The translations under genes and the position numbers were made by a program. Shown here one piece after another: positions 11,667-21,603 of a stretch of DNA of 64,000 bases. The notes beneath the pieces are model-generated. The model saw nothing but the letters and a program-made list of their open reading frames with translations. It ran no database searches and was not told the DNA's origin. The stretch is taken from the NCBI GenBank assembly GCA_025331125.1, contig JAOALB010000073.1:62001-126000 (forward strand), read 5' to 3'. Source of the stretch: Mycogone perniciosa (Eukaryota; Ascomycota; Sordariomycetes; Hypocreales; Hypocreaceae). The first letter of the stretch is position 1. Each line of letters starts with the position of its first letter.

Positions 11667-14492
11667 TTACCCTTTCCTAGCCATCTTGATGGAATCCGCT
11701 GCCGTTTCAACCACCCTGAATGCATCTGCATCACCATCACCCCTGGCGGCCTTTGCAAACGCATCCTCACTCCGGTCACACAGCGTATCCAGATCCTGCT
11801 CGCTGAGAACATCATCCCCGCCGGATGCCTCATACACTTGCCCATCTTTGAGCAACAATGTTCTCAGAGTCTCGGCATCAAGATCCTCTGCCTTCTCTCC
11901 CATCTTCTGCCCCATCGTTCTGAAGCCGCCTTTGCGGATGACGAGCTTCTCGAGACGGCGCTTGGCGTCAGCAGAAAGGAGAAGGGATTCCTCGACGGTG
12001 TCTTTGGTGGCGAGGCGATATACGATGACAGGGCGTGTTTGCCCGATACGGTGACATCGGTCTTGTGCTTGTAAATCTTGCTGTGGGTTGAAGTCGCTGT
12101 CGAATAGAATGACAGTGTCGGCGGAGGCGAGGTTGATACCTTGACCTCCTGCACGGGTAGATAGCAAGAAGATCTTGTAGTCGGGATTCGTGTTAAAAAG
12201 ATGAATGCTTTCCCGTCGATCAGACTGGGAGACACTACCGTCGATACGGCAAACGTTCCAGCCACGAAGTTCTGCACAGTAGTCTTCGAGGATGTCAAGC
12301 TGAGTTTTGAACTGGGAAAAGATCAACACCTTGTGGCCATCGTTGAACAGTCGTCTCAGCAGTCGATCCAAGAGCAGCATCTTCCCTGAAGATGTAACGA
12401 TGGACTCGTCAACAGGGATGTCTGTAGCGGTAGCCCAAGGGTTATAGAAGTTGTGTGGACTATTGCAGACAAGTCGCAGCTGTGCAAGAGGGTTGCCCAG
12501 CCTTTTCCGAGCAATTTGCTTCTCTGCGAATGGGTTAGTTCATCCACATTCATTGGCAAACTATTATTAGACTTACTCGCAATCTCAAGCGTTTGCGCCC
12601 GTTCAATTTCCTCCACAGACTTCGGTTCGTCTGTGCTCTCATCGGCTTCCTCTCTGACCATCTCACTGGCCAGTTTGGCCTCAAATTCATCATCTGACAG
12701 ATTCTCCTCATCTGAATCTGCCTCCTTGTATTTGTGATCAGTGCGCGCGCGGCCGCGTGTGCTCAGCGGCGTCGACTGTCGACTCGACTTGGCACTCTTG
12801 GACTTAGACATGGTGGAGGTGGGTGGACTCTTGCGCTTCACAGTTTGCTTCGCGGGCGTGGTAACAGGCTCCGGCTTAGGGTTCTTAGGCGGCCTTCCCG
12901 GGCCACGTTTGCCCATCATCATACTGAAAGCATTTGGAGGTGGCGATGCAGAAGGCTTCTCGGCTTTCTTGCTCTTAGCAATCTCCCGAACAGGGAGAGA
13001 TAGCGTATTGCCCTTGACATCGCTGGCTCTCGACGTAGGAGCTATACTGGTTGAGCGGGAAGAGTTTCGACTAGATTTTCGCGAGACAGTCATACTGTTG
13101 AGCTTCTCCACGACCTTGTTTTCGAGGTATGACCTCGTGTCAATGTTCTTGTTGGAGATGGCGTTGTAGAGATCCGTTTGTTCTTTCGTCATCGGAGCAA
13201 AAAGAACGTATTCTCGTTTCTTGGGCAGATACGCTGCCACATCCTGCTTCACTCGGCGTAGGAGCAGGGGTTGCAGAATCAGGTGCATCTTCTTGACCAG
13301 TTCTTGCTTCATCTGGTCGGCAATGAACTCCTCCGTGCCCTTTTCATCTTCCAGGTCTGAAAAGTCAAACCAACTTTCGAATGCGTCCCAGTCAGTAAAG
13401 ATGTTGGGCAGCAGAAAGTGAAGTAAGGACCACAGCTCCTTCAGGTTGTTTTGCAGTGGCGTGCCGGTAATGAGCAAACGAGTAGCTGAGGAGAACTGTC
13501 TCAGCTGTTGGAATAGCTTGGCATCAGCGTTCTTCATACGATGGCCCTCGTCCTGTTTGGAAGGGATGTTAGTAGAGATTCGGCGGCTGTTCGCTGTCAG
13601 GTTGATAACCCACGATTATGATGAGTTCCCAATTAATGCGGGAGAGGTTGTGTTGGTCGTTCAAAACCATTTCATATGATGTACAGACAACCGGGAATTT
13701 TGCATTTGGGCGACCACCCTTGAGGTGAGCCATCATCTTTTTGCGGAAGATTTCCTCACGCTGGTCCTTATTTCCGTGATACATGACGATTGGTATTGAT
13801 GGCACCCACTTGTGGAATTCATCAATCCAGTTCGACAGTGTGCTCAACGGCGCCACAATAAGATGTGGGCCGAGGTAGTCTTCCTGCTCCCGAAGAAGGG
13901 CTATTAATGAAATAGTTTGTATCGTCTTTCCTACATGGGGTCAGCCAGTGCGTGTTGAAATGGGAGCCATTGACATGATGTGCTTACCAAGACCCATTTC
14001 ATCAGCCAAGATCCCGCTCATTCCCTGAGAACAAATCTCATACATCCAGGTGAGTCCCTCAAGCTGATATTCTCTCATGGTGCCGCCAACCATGCACTTT
14101 GGCTGCTTAGCCATTTGCAGGTCGTGTTCTCCAAGCTTCTTTCCATCGAGACTGCTGCCAACTCGACCAAGCGCTTGTGTCTTCTTCGTCAAGATGTCGC
14201 TAAATGCAGCGCTCTTCATCAATAATTCGTCCAGTTCACGCGCCTTGGCCTCTCTTTCGGCCTTGGTTCCGGGCTTCTTCTTTTTCTTCTTGCGCAGCAA
14301 GGCTGCACGGCGCTTTTGCTCGGCAGTATTGTTGGCTTTCCGAGCATTTTCTTCTTCTTTGATGAGATTATCATCATCAACTAAATCCATATTGTCCTTG
14401 TCATCAAACGAGGGCGGCGAGCTCGGGGCAGTGGTTGCATGTCTGGAGTTTGACATTTCGGACTCGACGTCGGATGACAAGCTTTGCGCCAT
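11667..14492 (-). CDS. mus-30: SNF2-family chromatin remodeller, LSH/DDM1/HELLS type
   Basis: Four exons (14492-13988, 13930-13614, 13552-12577, 12523-11667) join to 884 aa. The protein is a DNA-dependent ATPase that slides nucleosomes. LSH/DDM1 proteins act in heterochromatin and DNA methylation in plants and mammals; the Neurospora homologue MUS-30 acts in genome stability. Residues 1-110 are acidic then lysine-rich (RKKKKKKPG). The SNF2 lobe carries DEMGLGKT, whose codons are split by intron 1, and DEGHRMKN, which starts right after intron 2, then GTPLQNN. A low-complexity insertion of about 190 residues separates the two lobes and contains an AT-hook-like KRGPGRPPK at about 490. The second lobe has IFSQFKTQL, STRAGGQGINL and HRIGQ. 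Intron 2 uses the donor GTGGGT. The subfamily call rests on insertion position and overall motifs. The gene is convergent with the giant ankyrin gene. Confidence 0.88.
12877..12916 (-). other. AT-hook-like motif in the helicase-lobe insertion
   Basis: These codons give KRGPGRPPK, a good match to the AT-hook core GRP flanked by basic residues. AT-hooks bind the minor groove of AT-rich DNA. The motif lies in the unstructured linker between the two helicase lobes, which is an inference from motif spacing. Confidence 0.55.
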
Positions 14493-15206
14493 GATGGAGG
14501 TGGCGAGACAATCCAGTGGACTGCAGCTGTTAAAGAGAGATGGGAAAGTAAATTGACTTCTAGCAGAAGGAAAAGAAGATATCAGAAGACTTTGTTTGCG
14601 ACAGTAGAAATGAATTGGATATTGAAATATGGGCGCGTCGTGTGATGCGGGTGAAAGAAAAAGAAGTCACTGTGTGTGTGTGTGCACGCAGAAGTTTGAA
14701 ATTGTGATTCAAAAATGGAGTAATGGAATTCAAAAAGAGAGCAACTGGGAACCTCAATGGTTGCTCAGATTCGGCTTGCATACAGAGATAAGGAGAATCG
14801 AAGCTGAGGGCGTGCATGAAGCCGTGAAGTGCGCATCGTGAATCTCTAGAAATCGTGACGTAGGGAGACGCGAAACAATAGCGCAGTCACGTTTTTGGTG
14901 GAGCGCGTTGAGTGACCCGAAGCGCGACATTTGCGCCTCATCTTTCAGGCGCAGACGTGTCCAGGACAAGGTACCCAATAATACCCCAGAGATGCAATCG
15001 ATAAGCCCCTCCATTCTGTCCCGCAACCCCGCCATTATTATTAACACCGAAAAATTACCCTTCTCTCCAACTTCACTTATTACTCACATCAATCATCACG
15101 TAGTGAAGCTGTTAAAGGCTTCCTTTTGAGCCCGGCAAAACTGTTCTCCCTGCGAGCTTTCCGCCCAATTCGGAGCATCTCCTCCCTCCGCTTCTTCTCC
15201 GCCAAA
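14493..15206. promoter_or_regulatory. Divergent promoter, SNF2 gene / Arc1 gene
   Basis: About 0.7 kb separates two outward-facing start codons, so it must contain both promoters. A (TG)7 run lies at 14671-14684. GC-rich words such as GACGCGAAAC at about 14868 resemble MCB-type cell-cycle elements, but only weakly. No ORF of substance is present, apart from an in-frame extension of the Arc1 gene from 15045 that lacks an ATG. Confidence 0.45.
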
Positions 15207-16427
15207 ATGGCCGCCATCAGCTCTCAAACTTACACTCCCACCGAGGAGGCTGAGATCCAGCAATGGCTCACCACCTCAGAGCGCCTCAAGTCCTCTAACG
15301 ACAAGTCCCAGATCCTTGAGACTCTCAATGGCCACCTCTCTAGCCGTACCACCCTCCTGGGTAGCAAGCCTAGCAAGGCCGATGTCGCCATCTACGAGGC
15401 CCTTGCTCCCCTTGTTTCCAAATGGTCCTCCGAGGAGCGCACCGGCGAGAAGGGCCTCCCGCATATTGTCCGCCACCTCGACTTCGTCCAGAACTCGTCC
15501 ATCTTCGGTCTGGAGGTCAAGGATGAACAGAAGGTCCAGGTTAACCAGGACGAGGTCTTGTACGTCAAGCCCCCCGTCGATGCAAAGGCCGAGAAGGAAC
15601 GCTTGAAGAAGGAGAAGGCTGCCGCCGCCGCCACTGGCAGCGAAACCACTGTCGTGGACCGCACCAAGGGAAAGGCCAAGGAAACTTCCAAGCAGGCCGT
15701 CCCTGAGGCCGTCGCTGAGACAAAGAAGGCTGAGGCTGCTACCGCTGCGCCCGCCGAGGGCGAGAAGCCCAAGAGGGAGAAGAAAGAGAAGAAGGAAAAG
15801 GCCCCCAGGCCGCAAAAGGCTCCCGCTGCCGCCGCCCCCTTGTCCCCATGCCTTATCGACCTGCGAGTCGGCCACATCCTCAAGGCCATCAACCACCCTG
15901 ACGCTGACTCCCTCTACGTCTCCACCATCGCTATGGGTGACCCCGCCGGCGAGGACACCACCGAGTACGAAGGCCAAATCTGCCGCACCGTCTGCTCCGG
16001 CCTCAACGGCCTCATTCCCTTGGAAGAAATGCAAGGCCGCAAAGTCGTCGTCGTATGCAATCTCAAGCCCGTCAAGATGCGCGGCATCAAGTCCTGCGCC
16101 ATGGTCCTCGCCGCCTCGCCCAAGGTCAAGGAGGGTGAAGTTGATGACCACAAGGGCCCTGTCGAGCTTGTCACCCCTCCCGAGGGTGCCAAGGCCGGTG
16201 AGCGAGTCTTCTTTGAGGGATGGAAGGGTGAGCCTGAGGGCGTGTTGAACCCCAAGAAGAAGATCTGGGAGACGTTCCAGCCGGGTTTCACCACGACGGA
16301 CGGTCTAGAAGTGGCGTTTGATGCGAGTGTTGTGGAGCAACTTGGTAAGGCGGATGTGGGCAAGTTGGTTACCCAGAGCGGTGGTGTCTGCACGGTGAAG
16401 ACTCTGACGGGTGCTGTTGTGAGGTAA
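15207..16427 (+). CDS. arc1: Arc1-type tRNA-binding aminoacyl-tRNA synthetase cofactor, 406 aa
   Basis: The protein has three parts. An N-terminal GST-like region (about 1-130) in yeast Arc1 docks methionyl- and glutamyl-tRNA synthetases. A lysine/alanine-rich linker (about 140-215, with KREKKEKKEKAPRP) binds tRNA nonspecifically. The C-terminal EMAPII/Trbp111 OB-fold domain (about 220-406) starts at LIDLRVGHI and contains HPDADSLYVS, CSGLNGLIPLEEM, VVVCNLKP and MRGIKSCAMVL. It has no introns. The first ATG in frame is at 15207 in a good context (CCAAAATGG). The frame is open upstream to 15045 and encodes a basic, acid-free segment, discussed under findings. The gene is expected to act in the cytosol in translation and tRNA delivery. 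It is divergent from the SNF2 gene and convergent with RPO41. Confidence 0.9.
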   Translation: MAAISSQTYTPTEEAEIQQWLTTSERLKSSNDKSQILETLNGHLSSRTTLLGSKPSKADVAIYEALAPLVSKWSSEERTGEKGLPHIVRHLDFVQNSSIFGLEVKDEQKVQVNQDEVLYVKPPVDAKAEKERLKKEKAAAAATGSETTVVDRTKGKAKETSKQAVPEAVAETKKAEAATAAPAEGEKPKREKKEKKEKAPRPQKAPAAAAPLSPCLIDLRVGHILKAINHPDADSLYVSTIAMGDPAGEDTTEYEGQICRTVCSGLNGLIPLEEMQGRKVVVVCNLKPVKMRGIKSCAMVLAASPKVKEGEVDDHKGPVELVTPPEGAKAGERVFFEGWKGEPEGVLNPKKKIWETFQPGFTTTDGLEVAFDASVVEQLGKADVGKLVTQSGGVCTVKTLTGAVVR

Positions 16428-16841
16428 ATAGATGATATATATGATTAGACACACTCAACAATAAAAGGATTGCGACCCTTCAAGTCTCCAAATCCAATAC
16501 TGCGTATACGCAGGATCATTGACTGTTGGACGAATTTGATAGATGTTTATTTCTTTCCTTCCGAATGGTGGGAGTACCTTTTCTACCCCCCTAAACCTCC
16601 CTGGTCATCACACTCATGAATCTTCCTCATGCACTGGCGCAACGCTCTGATATACAGAAAATGTACAAAGCACCATCTACTCCTCCCCGAAAGAAACGCC
16701 CTTCCTCTTGAACTCATATATTCGTTTTTAACGCCATGCATGCAGAATGTCAACGCCTGCCGCTGCCTCGAAAATGCTTTTTGGTGACCTGGTATCCCAA
16801 CACCCGTTGCTCATTTGTACACAATATCATTCAGAGTCCGC
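16428..16841. other. Convergent 3' spacer (Arc1 / RPO41)
   Basis: About 0.4 kb between two converging stop codons. AT-rich 3' UTR-like sequence with no further feature seen. Confidence 0.45.
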
Positions 16842-19800
16842 TCATGAGAAGAAGTACTTGCTCTCTCTGAGACGCTTGACATCAAATTCACCCTGCAAGG
16901 CAGTCGTCAGCATCGTGGAAAAGGAGAGAGAGATAGGGGTAGGGAATGGTTTACCTTCTCCGGGACAGCCGGAATGGTCAGCGGCAGCCATACCGGCAAG
17001 GGTGTTTTACGTCGGCTTTGAGCCTTTGGTTTTTCCGCCACCTTTGACTCAAACATTGTCGTCTTCAAGTCTTCTATAAGGCGGTTGGTGAGAGTCGTGA
17101 CATCGTTACACGACCCACTGCTCATTAAGTTCTCACTGTGTCCCATCAATTCATCATGCACTTCCTGAGCAAGAGAAACATCGTCCGAAGAAGCCTCCGC
17201 TTCCGGAATCGCACCAATTCCGATGTCCTTGATATCCTCCCTGATATCCATATCTTCCTCGGCGGCCGACATCTCCTCATACACTGCTGCAGGAGTCACA
17301 ATCATCTTGGCTGCTTCGAGATCCCACGGGTTTCCAGAAAGCTTGAGTTGATTGCGCTTATGCTCCAGGAGAAGCTCCTCCTTTGGGGTCAGCTTGCTCT
17401 TCTTCCTGAGCTCTTTGATCTTCTTCCCAACAGGAGAATCCGGATCGATTTTCGCCAGATAGAGCGACCCTTTGTGTCGGGCCTCAAATTCAGTGGACAG
17501 ACGACCAACAACGTCCTCTTCGTGGATTCTAATGAATGAGTCTCTGAGAACTTCGTTCATGACATCGATGTCTGCAGCATGCGTCCAGAAGGAGTCATGG
17601 ACGGCAGCAAAATCAAGACCACGTTCATTGCATTGCAAGGCTGACAGCAGCATGTGACTAGCATCCAGAGAATGGATGAAGTTGGGAGGGAATCCTTGAA
17701 GCTGCTTCCTTCGGTTGACCGGATCAGTTTGATCGCTTACGGCGAAAATAACGGACTGAAGGCATGTCCTGACTTCCTTGGCAGTACTCTTGCGGTATGG
17801 CTGCACAACAGGCATCCGGAGTGGTGTCGTCCAAACAACGGTAGATCGGAACTGCAGTGCCAGTTCATCGAACCCGGCCTTTTGAGTCGTCGCGGACGTC
17901 TTGGCCTTGGTGGTGCGAGTACTGCTTGTAGTCTTTCCTTCGCCGTAAGAATCGGCTATTTGCTGGATTTGGGCGGGAGTCAGGGCTCTGCACACACGTC
18001 CACCGACATCACCTAGCCAGTATTGAATATCGTGAGCGCCCTTGAACATTGTCGCAAGGGCCTTGAAGATATGCTTCGCAATATATGTTGACAGTAGCAG
18101 GCTCGGGATGCCACACTCCTTGCCCAGGTTGGGATACAAGGCATCAATTTGCTTGCAAACTTGCTTCTTAGCTCCAGCGAAGGTGACACCATATACATTT
18201 GTCATGACTGTCTGTTTCACCACCTTACGAGTGATCTTGCCATTGACAGCTTCCGCAAACGGGTTCTTGGCCTCAACATCCTTGGCGATGGCTTCCTTAA
18301 CAAGATTGGCGACTGCGGAATACACGTCGGCAGGTCTGTCGCCAGGCTCCAAGTTGACTTGCCTTGCACCCCAGGTGTCACCGCCCAGAGCCGCGTAGTG
18401 CTGGAGTCCATTACATGTGCCATCCTGATGAACCGGTAGATGCGACACGAACTTGGTAGGATCCTCCAGTTCAAAAGCTGATTTAAGCTCAAAGCAAGCA
18501 GAGAGGCACTGCCATGGGTCCTCCCCCTTCAGCCACCAACGGCTGCCATCTAAAGGCTTCGTAGCTGAGTCGATGATGTTGGCCACGTTTTCGTTGGCAA
18601 ATGCTTCACGTTCGTCGAAGCTGGCCTTGTCCAGACCGTACACATTCGCTAGGTGAATTTTCAGCCACCTCAAGCCTCCGACTCCCAACTCCTTTCCCCC
18701 GGCGAATTTGAGGATTGACCGCACATGATCAGCACCCATATGGTTGAGATATGTTGGGATCGGATATGCTCGGCCGCGATAATCAACATTGTGCGGGAAA
18801 TAAATGGTTTGATTGCGGAAAGCTCGAGCAATCTCCAGCTGCAGGTTCATGAAACACCGTTGGGAGTGCAGTCCAGAACGCTCGTTCTCGATGGCTTTAG
18901 CCGTGCGAATCCATTTAGATCGCGCCAGGGGATCCTCCGAAGAATCCGGTTCTGGAGGGATTTCAAGATTAGGATTAAGTGAGGGAATGTTAGCAATTTC
19001 CTCCCCGGTATTCCATGCCTCCATCATGACGCTCAAGGTGTCTTTATTGATAATCCATGCCGTCTTGCCGAGAACATCCAAGCCTTTGAACACCATATCA
19101 AGGTCTCCACGTTTAATAGCAGCTTTTGTGTACAACTTCTGTTCTACATCTCCGGGCTTGAAACGGACAAGGCTCGTCTTGCTATCCAACAATCCGCCTT
19201 CGGTCAATCGCTTCCAAGGCTTTGGCTCGACGACCATTGGTAAATGTTTGGCAAGGAAGTCGCCCACTGGCTCCCGCTTCATCTGATCTACCAAGTGCGA
19301 ATTCAGGAAGATAACACCGATTTTCTTGCCTCTGCGTGGTTGTTGCAAATGAGTAAAGGCAGGCTGATACTGACTGATTAACTCCTTGGTTGTTGGGTTT
19401 TTCTTCGTCACCTTCACCTTTGCCGTCTCCATCAGCATCTTGATGAGAACAGAGCCGACATGAGCTCTGATTTGCATAGACCAAGGCTTGCGGGAGTTCT
19501 CATCCAGGGCGCGTTCCGTCTCGGTTGCATCTGTGATGACAACGGTGACGCCAGCTTCGCTCGCTTGCTCCTTGCTCTGGCCAGCGGCTTGCGCTTCGCC
19601 GATAAAGCTAACTTTGCGTTGCCGTCGAGCCAGTTTCTTGGCTAACTCACTTTGGTGTTGCTCAATGTCTTCCTGCGCCAGCTTGGCAATAAGGGCAATG
19701 AGTTTGTTCACGGGAACGCCCTTGTCGGCTCCTAACATGGCGCCGAGATTGAGGAAGGAAAGAATCGTGATTGCAGCGAGTCGTGCTGGGTCACCTTGCC

Positions 19801-21115
19801 GAATGAAGGGTCCATACACGCATCGCTCTAAATCTTGTTCAGATTTAGCTGTTTTGCTTTCGGATAGTTCAACAAGGGTCACTTCTTGCTTGATTCGAGT
19901 CTCCATTGCATCTACCCACGATGCCATGTGCTGAGACAATGACGCCTCGTGAGAAGAAGGAGTCAAGCCACTGTTGATCCCCCGCTTCTGTAAAGTCTTG
20001 TTATCCAGGCGCCATTTCGTAATTGCCGAACTAATGGAATCTCTTTCCAATTGCAGCTGAATATCTCGTCGCTCAGAATATGGCAGCTTGGAAACGTCGA
20101 CATCTTGCAAACTGAGCAGAAGCCCTAGGCCTTCCTTCAATGTTGACAGGCCTTCTCCTCGCTGTGGGGTTACCAACAGCTCTGGAACCGGCCCGGATAG
20201 TGCCGGTCGTTGTGATTCATTGACGGAAACAGGAGCACTCTCGGCCTCGCTAAATTCCTCCGTCATAAACGTTGCGTCCTCGAATTCCTCCTCTTCTACC
20301 GCGAAATTGTACGTGGGACAAATCTTGGTAATAATCGCAAGATCTCCATCGCTTAGGACATCAGCCAAGTTAAGAACACGCAAGCCAGCTTCGCCAGGAG
20401 CCATGCCCATGTAGCGCGTCACCAAGCGCTCGAGCCTTGTTCCTCGTTCAGATAGCAGGGATGCTTTCAGCATACAGGCAATCGTCTCGGCGGTATGTGG
20501 AAGTCCTTTGCTCCGTATCTGTAGCTCGTACCACTCGTGAAGCCTCTCTGCCTGTTTCCTATCGGGACTCATACGCATCTGGTGGAGTGATGCTCTCAAA
20601 TATCGGTTGTTCAATATGATTCGCTCCTCTCCCGATAGAACTCCCATGACATTGAAGCGCTTCAACACCAGCGCTGCCCTGTCCAATTTTCCAACACGAA
20701 CGCATGCGTCGAAGACAGAGAGCATGTCTTCAGAGTCGCCTGGAATGCCGAAAGTATTGGTCTTTCCAGGGGGCGCTGGGGGCTCAGGCTCGGGTATTGT
20801 TAACGGGGTCGCTGGGTTGAAGGCATGTATATTGTACGAGTGAGCAGATGTTTGGAACGGTGGTATCGACGAGCCAGGAACATGATTATATGGCATGCCG
20901 TCGAATTTGAAGTCGTCCACAGCGGTAGCGAGATTCCGTTCGTGTGGTCTGGACCCGAGCTCCAGTCCACGGCGCAACGGCCGAAACTGCCTTGTAACCA
21001 CATATCGTCGTCCGAGCGTAGAGATCGGACTCTGGAGCCTTGTCGAGGCTCCAATTGACCTGAGGGTGGCGGCGTGATGGACAGAGGCGCCGCAGCGGGC
21101 GTGCCTTGGGAGCAT
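16842..21115 (-). CDS. rpo41: Mitochondrial DNA-directed RNA polymerase, 1403 aa
   Basis: A single-subunit, T7-like polymerase that transcribes mitochondrial DNA (yeast RPO41, Neurospora cyt-5). The N-terminus (MLPRHARCGASVHH and on) is arginine-rich without acidic residues, as in a mitochondrial presequence. The palm motif with VHQDGTCNGLQHYAALGGD lies near residue 893, the finger-type helix with TNVYGVTFAGAKKQV near 970, and the second catalytic aspartate in AAVHDSFWTHA near 1172. DYRGRAYPIP is also conserved. The first ATG is at 21115; the frame is open further upstream only through a TTG at 21193. A 62-nt intron (16893-16954) separates the body from a 51-nt last exon that supplies the family's C-terminal ending (SKYFFS). 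A segment around 17885-17950 (ARTTKAKTSATT) is a Ser/Thr/Lys-rich insertion. Confidence 0.95.
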
Positions 21116-21603
21116 TGTGCTAGATGCAGATGTCGGCGGCGCCCTGCACAGAAGGAATAAAAGACAAGTATGAACCCTTACCAACAGACACAAGCTGTTG
21201 ATATGGAGGGATTGATTAAAGCATTAGAAGAGAATAAAGCAGTGGGCATCAACACCAGATAATGCGGCCGATGCTGAGTTCACCAATGGTGCATAAGACA
21301 GAAGTTTTGCATTGCGGAGCCGAAGTCTGGAGCTTTACCACAAGTTTTTCCTTTTGCTCGCTCTCCTTCCATCTTTGAGGCGACGGGATTGGCTGGCTTG
21401 TGTAAAGATCACGTGCATTTACAAGGGACTTTGGTACGTACCTAGCAGTTAAGAACCTTGAGGACCCACCAGTGCCGCTATGGCCCTTTTCAGCCTAGCG
21501 CAAGACATTTATTCCTTCGCTACCAGTTCTGGAAATCTAGAAATTCAGCGTGAGCAGCATCATCTGTAACAACAGCTGCCCGTTCCAGCACAATTGCCCT
21601 GAG
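21116..21603. promoter_or_regulatory. Divergent promoter, RPO41 / ATP25
   Basis: A 488-base spacer between the outward-facing starts of two mitochondrial gene-expression genes. It contains a splice-like 38-nt segment just upstream of the RPO41 ATG (GTAAGG to GTGCAG on the minus strand), which is shorter than usual for a leader intron. ATCACGTGCA near 21408 contains the palindrome CACGTG, a bHLH-type E-box. CACGTG is bound by Cbf1-type factors in fungi; its role here is inference. Confidence 0.5.

Noticed and set aside
15276..16151. 291-codon open frame on the minus strand inside the Arc1 gene
   Set aside because: It is the antisense shadow of a GC-biased coding region; its product is a low-complexity Leu/Gly/Asp string with no family features.
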